From positions 5,070,087-5,134,086 of the forward strand of contig NZ_CP094828.1 in assembly GCF_022865125.1 (NCBI RefSeq): 64,000 nucleotides of DNA, written 5' to 3'. How positions within the stretch are numbered: the first letter of the stretch is position 1; the number at the start of each line of letters is the position of its first letter. The notes beneath the pieces are model-generated. The model had not been told where the DNA came from and did no database searches. It saw only the letters and a list, made by a program, of their open reading frames with translations. The DNA comes from Acuticoccus sp. I52.16.1 (lineage in GTDB: Bacteria > Pseudomonadota > Alphaproteobacteria > Rhizobiales > Amorphaceae). Position numbers and translations under genes: made by a program. Positions 59,066-64,000 of the stretch are shown piece by piece.

Positions 59066-59091
59066 GGAACTGGTCGACTGGCCAGGACGTT
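59066..59091 (+). promoter_or_regulatory. Sigma-EcfG (general stress response) promoter
   Basis: GGAAC (59066-59070), 17-base spacer, CGTT (59088-59091): an exact match to the GGAAC-N16/17-CGTT consensus recognised by EcfG sigma factors in the alphaproteobacterial PhyR-NepR-EcfG stress circuit. It lies 46 bp before the GTG of the 24-residue peptide and reads toward the YqjD-like operon. Confidence 0.8.
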
Positions 59092-59136
59092 ATAGAACGA
59101 ACAGTGCAGCGAAATTATAGAAACAGGAGAGAGCCG

Positions 59137-59211
59137 GTGCACAGCTTAATCTATCTTGTCGGCTTGGTCGTCGTCGTCCTCTTTATCTTGAGCCTGTTGG
59201 GTCTCGCCTAG
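59137..59211 (+). CDS. 24-residue single-helix membrane microprotein
   Basis: GTG start, 24 residues, nearly all hydrophobic: MHSLIYLVGLVVVVLFILSL then LGLA and TAG. It would span the inner membrane once with almost no flanking loops. An AGGAGAG ribosome site precedes the start by 6-7 bases. It is first in a stress operon and 60 bp upstream of the YqjD-like gene. Similar tiny membrane peptides occur beside stress genes in other Rhizobiales, which I recall but cannot check. Too short for ordinary gene calling. Confidence 0.7.
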   Translation: MHSLIYLVGLVVVVLFILSLLGLA

Positions 59212-59271
59212 ACCGCCCGAGCTTCAGCACAACTCTCTCGGCGCAAATCAAGCATAGCGGGGACCACACCT

Positions 59272-59793
59272 ATGTCGACCAAAGACAACATCGAGAAAGA
59301 AGCCCACTCGGCCAGCGAAAAGCTGCACGAGGCGGGTGAGAGCGTGAAGGCCGGCGCCCGTGAGGCCGCCGCGGAAGCCCAGCGCACCGCCAATTCTTAT
59401 GCGGACTACGGCAAGACTGTCGCCGCCGGCGGCCTGTCGGACTTCGCCTCGGCGGTCCGCCGGGCCTCCGACGAGCTGAGCGAGCGCGATCAGGACATCG
59501 CCGCCCGCTTCGTCTCGCACGCCGCGACCAGCCTCGAGGACATCGCCAACTCCGTGTCGCACACGTCGGTGGACGACGTCGTCGACACGATGAAGGGCTT
59601 CGCCCGGCGCAACCCGGCCGTCTTCGTCGGCGGCGCGGTGCTGGCGGGCCTCGCGGTCGGGCGCTTCCTGCGCTCCAGCGGTCAGCGCACACCGGAGATG
59701 GTCGCCGCCCCGGCACCGACCTCCGGGTACCGTCCGCCGGCGTCCTACACGCCCACCTCGCCGGTCGCCCCCTCCAATTCGACCCCGAAGTAA
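59272..59793 (+). CDS. YqjD/DUF883-like membrane-anchored protein
   Basis: A 173-residue protein with an Ala/Glu/Lys-rich amphipathic region in the first 110 residues (KDNIEKEAHSASEKLHEAGE...), followed by one membrane helix at about 118-135 (NPAVFVGGAVLAGLAVGRFL) and a Pro/Ser-rich tail. The plan (soluble helices, C-terminal anchor with the Asn-Pro start) is that of ElaB/YqjD/DUF883, whose E. coli member binds ribosomes and is stationary-phase controlled. It has LEA-like composition. It is 9 bp upstream of the holin-like gene. Confidence 0.72.
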   Translation: MSTKDNIEKEAHSASEKLHEAGESVKAGAREAAAEAQRTANSYADYGKTVAAGGLSDFASAVRRASDELSERDQDIAARFVSHAATSLEDIANSVSHTSVDDVVDTMKGFARRNPAVFVGGAVLAGLAVGRFLRSSGQRTPEMVAAPAPTSGYRPPASYTPTSPVAPSNSTPK

Positions 59794-59802
59794 GGCGCTC
59801 CG

Positions 59803-60294
59803 ATGACCTATCAGACCTCAAATCGAACAGACAAGCCGAGCGCCATGGCCGAGGCGCTCGCCCACACGCGCTCGCTGCCCGACCTCGTCACCAAGCTCTT
59901 CAAGGAAGTGTCCGAGCTTTTCCGCAAGGAAGGCGAGCTGATCCGCTCCGAGATGCACGACAAGGTCAACCAGCTGCAGCTCGGCGTCGGCAAGATCGCG
60001 GCCGGTGCCATCGTGCTCCTGGTGTCGCTGATCGTGCTGACGCAGGCGCTGGTGGTGGCGGTGGCGAACCTCATCACCGCCGTCGGCAGCTCCGCGGCGG
60101 AGAACTCCACGGCCGACATCGTGGTCGCCAACACCGGATGGGCCTCGCTCATCGTCGGCGCGATCTTCGCGGCCGTCGGCGCGTTCCTGGTCCGCTCCGG
60201 CACCACCGACCTCAACGTTGAAAACCTGGCACCGGACCGGACCACGCTGCAGGTCCGGCGCGACGCCGAGCTTGCGAAGGAGCAGATCCAATGA
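59803..60294 (+). CDS. YqjE/DUF1469 phage-holin-superfamily protein
   Basis: A 163-residue protein: helical N-terminal part (LPDLVTKLFKEVSELFRKEGEL), then two membrane helices at about 65-93 and 105-128. This matches the YqjE (DUF1469, Phage_holin_3_6) group, encoded right behind yqjD in E. coli. Despite the family name there is no evidence for a lysis role. Its stop codon overlaps the ATG of the repeat protein (ATGA at 60291-60294), so the two are translationally coupled. Confidence 0.8.
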   Translation: MTYQTSNRTDKPSAMAEALAHTRSLPDLVTKLFKEVSELFRKEGELIRSEMHDKVNQLQLGVGKIAAGAIVLLVSLIVLTQALVVAVANLITAVGSSAAENSTADIVVANTGWASLIVGAIFAAVGAFLVRSGTTDLNVENLAPDRTTLQVRRDAELAKEQIQ

Positions 60295-62087
60295 GCCGTT
60301 CCACGACGCAGATCGAGCGTGAAGTCGAGGCCCAGCGCTACGAGGTCGAAGAGACCCTCGACGCGCTGCGCGCCAAGCTGTCGACCTCCCATATCATGGA
60401 CAGCGTCGCCCGGTCGTTCACGACCGCCGGCGGCCAGGGCGGCGAGTTCCTCAACAACCTCGGCCGGCAGGTGAAGGAGAACCCCCTGCCGATCGCGCTG
60501 ACGGGTGTCGGCCTCGCCTGGCTGCTGATGAGCCAGAACAAGCCCCGCACCGTTGCGCCCCGCTTCCCCGAGGACCCGCGCGCACCGCAGCCGCCGTCGT
60601 CGGCCCGCGTCGCCTACGACCGCGCGCGCTTCGCCGCCGACGAGGCGCGCCATGGCGCCGAGTATGCCGTCGCGCAGCTGAAGTCCGGCGCCTACTCGGT
60701 GCGTGACAGCGCCAGCGCCGCCGGCACCAGCGTCTACGACCGCGCCCGCTTCCATGCCGACGAGGCACGCCACGGGGCCGAGTATGCGCTGGCGCAGCTC
60801 AAGGCCGGCGCCTACTCGGTGCGCGACACGGCGGCCGCCGCCGGCGCCGCCGCCTACGACCGCGCCCGCTTCCACGCCGACGAGGCACGCCACGGGGCGG
60901 ACTATGCCCTGTCGCAGCTCAAGGCCGGCGTCTACTCGGTGCGCGGCGCGGCGAGCTCGGCGCGCAGCAGCGCCTTCGATCAGGCCCGCTTCGCCGCGGA
61001 CGAGGCCAAGCACGGCGCCGACTATGCCGTCGCGCAGCTGAAGTCCGGCGCCTATGCGGTGCGTGACGCTGCGAGCGTCGCCAAGGCGACCGCCTACGAC
61101 CAGGCCCGTTTCGCCGCCGACGAGGCCCGCCACGGAGTCGAATATGCCGTCGCCCAGCTGAAGGCCGGCGCCCACTCGGTGCGCGACGCGGCCGGTGTCG
61201 CCAAGGCGACCGCCTACGACCACGCCCGCTACGCCGCGGACGAGGCCAAGCACGGCGCCGAATATGCCGTCGAGCAGCTGAAGGCCGGCGCCTACTCGGC
61301 CAAGACCTCGGCCTATGCGGCGAGCCAGGCCGCCTACGATCAGGCGCGCTACGCGGCCGACGAGGCCAAGCACGGCGCCGAGTATGCCGCCGGGCAGCTG
61401 AAGGCCGGCGCCTACGCGGTTTCCGACACGACGAAGGATGCCGCCCAGGCGATCTACGACCGCGCCAAGTTCGCCGCCGACGAGGCCCGTCACGGCCTGC
61501 GCTACGCCGCCGACCAGCTCAAGGCCGGCGCCTATGCGGTCGGTGACACAGCGACCTCGGTCCTCGACACGATGTATGACCACGCCCACTTCGCCGCGGA
61601 CGAGGCCCGCCACGGCCTGCACTACGCCAACGAGCGGCTGAAGGCGGGCGCCTACGCGGCCTCCGACGCTGCGTCCTACGCCTACTATTCGGCGCGCGAC
61701 GCGGCCTACGAAGCGGCCGATTCGGCCCGCTACTACGGGCGCCGCGCCAAGCGCAACGCCGCCGACTTCATCACCGAGGAGCCGCTGCTGGCGGCCGCCA
61801 TCGGCATCGGCATCGGCGCCGCGCTGGGTGCGCTTCTGCCCTCGACCCGCGTCGAGGACCAGTACGTCGGCCCGTACCGCGACAACCTGCGCGACGAGGC
61901 GCTCGACTACGCCGCGGAGCAGGCCTCCCGCGCCGAGCGGATCGCCGAAGCCTCCCTCGAGGCGGCCGAGCACAGCGCCCAGGACGAGGGCCTGCTGCCC
62001 AAGGACGGCGACGAGACGCTCGCCGAGCGGGCCGAGCATGTCGTCGATTCGGCCAAGAAGGCGGCCAAGGAAGAGGCCAAGGTCTAA
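60291..62087 (+). CDS. Nine-repeat membrane-anchored stress protein with DUF3618-like N-terminus
   Basis: A 598-residue protein: N-terminal DUF3618-like head (1-60: TQIEREVEAQRYEVEETLDALRAKLS), a first hydrophobic segment (about 64-80), a short Pro-rich linker, then nine consecutive 40-residue repeats (112-471), a Gly/Ala-rich membrane helix (about 498-516) and an acidic tail rich in Ala/Glu/Lys. Consensus is A-(R/K)-(F/Y)-x-A-D-E-A-(R/K)-H-G-x-(E/D)-Y-A-x3-L-K-x-G-A-Y, then Val/Ser-rich residues and A-Y-D-(R/Q/H). Amphipathic-helix, LEA- or apolipoprotein-like; role unknown. The operon ends at the 62121 terminator. Confidence 0.85.
   Translation: MSRSTTQIEREVEAQRYEVEETLDALRAKLSTSHIMDSVARSFTTAGGQGGEFLNNLGRQVKENPLPIALTGVGLAWLLMSQNKPRTVAPRFPEDPRAPQPPSSARVAYDRARFAADEARHGAEYAVAQLKSGAYSVRDSASAAGTSVYDRARFHADEARHGAEYALAQLKAGAYSVRDTAAAAGAAAYDRARFHADEARHGADYALSQLKAGVYSVRGAASSARSSAFDQARFAADEAKHGADYAVAQLKSGAYAVRDAASVAKATAYDQARFAADEARHGVEYAVAQLKAGAHSVRDAAGVAKATAYDHARYAADEAKHGAEYAVEQLKAGAYSAKTSAYAASQAAYDQARYAADEAKHGAEYAAGQLKAGAYAVSDTTKDAAQAIYDRAKFAADEARHGLRYAADQLKAGAYAVGDTATSVLDTMYDHAHFAADEARHGLHYANERLKAGAYAASDAASYAYYSARDAAYEAADSARYYGRRAKRNAADFITEEPLLAAAIGIGIGAALGALLPSTRVEDQYVGPYRDNLRDEALDYAAEQASRAERIAEASLEAAEHSAQDEGLLPKDGDETLAERAEHVVDSAKKAAKEEAKV
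60624..61703 (+). repeat. Nine in-frame 120-bp tandem repeats
   Basis: Nine units of exactly 40 codons, starting at 60624, 60744, 60864, 60984, 61104, 61224, 61344, 61464 and 61584. Unit 1 begins ARFAADEARHG, unit 2 ARFHADEARHG, unit 4 ARFAADEAKHG; conserved His and Tyr sites repeat throughout. The last unit ends SARDA instead of AYD(R/Q/H), where the sequence departs from the pattern. The regular length indicates growth by tandem duplication. Confidence 0.85.
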
Positions 62088-62388
62088 CCGACCGACCGCC
62101 ACCCGGCACGACACGCAAGAAAGGGGCGCTCCGGCGCCCCTTTTTTCATGTCCGACGTTCGGGGCACCACCCGCCGTGCCCGCCGCCGCGCCCGCCGCCG
62201 CGCTCGGGCCCCGGATGCCGGCCGGATGGCACGCCGGAGGGGAACCAACCGGGGTCCCTGTCATTGTCTTGAAATAATCTTGCCGACGGAGACGAGCGGC
62301 GGGCGCCGCGCACCCGCACCGCATCGTCGGCCGGCGCCCCCGCGCGCGCCGCCTCGAAAGCGACCAGACATCACGGGGACCCCAGACC
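62088..62388. other. 301-bp intergenic region before the MscS gene
   Basis: Holds the terminator above and then GC-rich sequence with short CGCCGC microrepeats (about 62165-62210). GGAAC occurs at 62241-62245 but lacks the CGTT partner. The AT-rich patch TTGAAATAATCTTG (62269-62282) is the best candidate for a -35/-10 region of the MscS gene. Confidence 0.4.
62121..62146 (+). terminator. Strong intrinsic terminator of the stress operon
   Basis: GGGGCGC-TCCG-GCGCCCC stem-loop (62123-62140) with a 7-bp perfect stem and TTTTTT at 62141-62146. It lies 36 bp behind the repeat-protein stop and separates the stress operon from the MscS gene. Confidence 0.9.
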
Positions 62389-64000
62389 ATGTCACGACGG
62401 ATCATTGCCGCCGTACTTCTCCTGACACTGGCCGTGGCGGCCGCTCCAGCCGGCCCCGCGCGTGCGCAGGAGACCGGCGACGGCGGACCCACGTTCCAGG
62501 TCGACGCGCTCAATACCGGCCTCGGCACCCCGCCGGCGCGGCTCGACCGCAGCACCCCTCGCTCGGCGATGGAGGCGTTCGTCAGCGCCGCCCAGCGGAC
62601 CGACTACAAGAACGCCGCCCACCTCCTCGACCTCGACTTCGTCGCCCCGGACGAGCAGGCGAGCGTCGGCCCCCGCCTCGCCGAGCAGCTCTCCTTCGTG
62701 CTCGACCGCAAGCTCCCGGTCGACTTCGAGAACCTGCCCGACCGGCCCGACGGAATGGACACCACCGGCTCGGAGCGCCAGCCGATGGTCGGCGTCGCCC
62801 GCAAGAGCCTGCAACTGGGTGTCCTGGATCTGCCGGAGTGGCCGGTCACCATCCGCCTCAACCGCGTCCAGCCGGCCGGCGAAGACCCGGTGTGGGTCAT
62901 CTCGCGCCAGAGCGTCGAGCATATTCCCGAGCTTTTCGCCCAGTACGGCCCCACCGCCTTCGAGAAGGCGTTGCCGGCCGCGCTGCGCCAAGAGACCGTG
63001 TGGGGCATCCTGTGGTGGGAGCTGATCACCCTCCCGCTGATCGCCGCGTTCGCCGGCCTCGCCGCATGGCTCACCTGGCGCATCATGACGCTGGTGGCGC
63101 ACCGCATCCCCATGGACGGCATGCGCGTCGCAATCTGCCGCGGGCGGCTACCGACCGCGCTCCTGACCATCGGCGTCGTCCTGCAGATCACCGTCTCGAC
63201 CATCTTCGAGTTCTCGTCGGGCACGGGCACGACGCTGTCGATCGTGTTCTGGATCCTCATCATCGCGGCGATCGTCTACGGCGCGTCTCGCACGCTGGAC
63301 ACGATCATCGACTTCGCCTCCAACCGCTACCTGTCCACCATCGACAACCCGGAGAACACCAGCGCCCGGCGGTGGTACACCAACCTGTCGGCGGCCAAGC
63401 GCATCGGCGTGATCTTCGTCGTGGTGGTCGGCCTGGCGGTGGCGTTCTCGTCGCTGCGGGTGTTCTCCTCGTTCGGGCTGTCGCTGCTGGTGTCGGCCGG
63501 TGTGGCCACGGCGGTCTTCGGCCTCGCGGCGCAGACGGTGCTGGGCAACATCTTCGCCTCGCTCCAGCTGGCGCTCGCCAAGCCGATCCGCATCGGCGAC
63601 GCGGTCTACTACGACGGGCGATGGGCCTACGTGGAGCAAATCAACTACACCTACGTGCAGCTGCGGACATGGGACCTGAAGCGGTTCATCGTTCCGGTGA
63701 AGCACTTCGTCTCGAACCCGTTCGAGAACTGGACCATGGCCGAGCCGAAGATGATCCAGCCCATCCTCCTCAAGCTCGACCACCGCACCAACGTCGACGA
63801 GATCCGCCGGGTGTTCGCGCAGATGGCGGTCGAGGATCCGGAATGGTCCGAGGGCGAGGACCCGAAGGTTCAGGTGATCGACCACGACGAGGACGCGATG
63901 TCGGTCCGCTTCTACTGCATCGCCGACAACCCGACCTCGGCCTGGGACCTCCACTGCCGGATGCGCGAGCGACTGCTGGCCCACCTGGCCGAGATGGCCG
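62389..64000 (+). CDS. MscS-family mechanosensitive channel, N-terminal part
   Basis: A gene running off the right edge (537 codons seen). N-terminal signal peptide (residues 1-26, ending GPARAQ), a periplasmic domain of about 180 residues, then several membrane helices from about 206. The stretch GVATAVFGLAAQTVLGNIFASLQLAL, followed by KPIRIGD and the beta domain (FIVPVKHFVSNPFENWT), is diagnostic of MscS pores. It would release solutes upon hypo-osmotic shock. Preceded by the stress-operon terminator, it has its own transcription start. Confidence 0.88.
   Translation, partial: MSRRIIAAVLLLTLAVAAAPAGPARAQETGDGGPTFQVDALNTGLGTPPARLDRSTPRSAMEAFVSAAQRTDYKNAAHLLDLDFVAPDEQASVGPRLAEQLSFVLDRKLPVDFENLPDRPDGMDTTGSERQPMVGVARKSLQLGVLDLPEWPVTIRLNRVQPAGEDPVWVISRQSVEHIPELFAQYGPTAFEKALPAALRQETVWGILWWELITLPLIAAFAGLAAWLTWRIMTLVAHRIPMDGMRVAICRGRLPTALLTIGVVLQITVSTIFEFSSGTGTTLSIVFWILIIAAIVYGASRTLDTIIDFASNRYLSTIDNPENTSARRWYTNLSAAKRIGVIFVVVVGLAVAFSSLRVFSSFGLSLLVSAGVATAVFGLAAQTVLGNIFASLQLALAKPIRIGDAVYYDGRWAYVEQINYTYVQLRTWDLKRFIVPVKHFVSNPFENWTMAEPKMIQPILLKLDHRTNVDEIRRVFAQMAVEDPEWSEGEDPKVQVIDHDEDAMSVRFYCIADNPTSAWDLHCRMRERLLAHLAEMA

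Noticed and set aside
59803..60294. Prophage remnant because of the holin-family gene
   Set aside because: DUF1469/YqjE proteins carry this label without phage context; no other phage gene is present and the neighbours form a host stress operon.
60624..61703. Regular 120-bp repeat array considered as a CRISPR or non-coding satellite
   Set aside because: Units are contiguous with no spacers, in frame, and vary mainly at tolerated positions; this is a protein repeat.

Overview
The window reads as the chromosome of a GC-rich alphaproteobacterium, most likely of the order Hyphomicrobiales (Rhizobiales) or a close neighbour. The pointers are a pyruvate dehydrogenase E1-beta with a fused lipoyl domain next to a DivIC/FtsB gene, an NtrY-type kinase, an SmoEFGK/MtlK polyol uptake set, and a textbook alphaproteobacterial general-stress (sigma-EcfG) promoter. 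Genus-level placement is not possible from the sequence alone. I saw no tRNA, rRNA, phage, transposase or CRISPR array, and no recognisable DNA-binding transcription factor gene.

Layout. 1-2.8 kb: start of ntrY (minus), then an FAD oxidoreductase and an MFS transporter (plus). 2.8-12.5 kb: a mostly minus-strand housekeeping block (pdhB, pdhA, divIC-like, glyQ, DUF502 membrane protein, glmS, a four-repeat small protein, glmU). 12.6-16.4 kb: an exported protein of unknown function, a P1-family peptidase and an alanine/sodium symporter (plus). 16.5-22.2 kb: a polyol ABC import operon with mannitol dehydrogenase (minus) that has an internal terminator behind the binding-protein gene. 22.7-27.6 kb: exported GH3 glycosidase, cytoplasmic PAS chemoreceptor, pdxH and a DnaJ-like co-chaperone. 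27.7-35.3 kb: pyroglutamyl peptidase, MBL hydrolase and an incomplete urease cluster (ureC, ureE, ureF, ureG) interleaved with a diguanylate cyclase and two small unknown proteins; ureA, ureB and ureD are not here. 35.5 kb: a 130-bp near-palindrome that looks like a small non-autonomous mobile element. 35.7-49 kb: a molybdopterin oxidoreductase, rnhB with an AT-hook-like tail, a disordered protein, M20 peptidase, amidase, dgoK, an IlvD/Edd dehydratase, an Old Yellow Enzyme and a second MFS transporter. 49.5-55.7 kb: a capsule-synthesis (KpsS-like) gene followed by a complete type I secretion set with a lipoprotein-type outer membrane factor. 55.7-58.9 kb: SMP-30 lactonase, GFA-family protein, ABC exporter.

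59.0-62.1 kb holds the most unusual unit: a GGAAC-N17-CGTT promoter followed by a 24-residue membrane peptide, a YqjD/DUF883-like protein, a YqjE/holin-like protein and a 598-residue protein made of nine exact 40-residue repeats, closed by a strong terminator. It resembles the E. coli yqjD-yqjE pair (RpoS-controlled there), here apparently under EcfG and extended by a repeat protein and a microprotein. An MscS-type channel begins just behind it and runs off the window end.

Functionally, the window combines cell-wall precursor synthesis (GlmS/GlmU), acetyl-CoA formation (PdhA/PdhB), polyol and sugar-acid catabolism (Smo/MtlK, DgoK, IlvD/Edd, SMP-30), nitrogen salvage (urease, amidase, peptidases), surface export (capsule, type I secretion, ABC exporter) and membrane stress protection.
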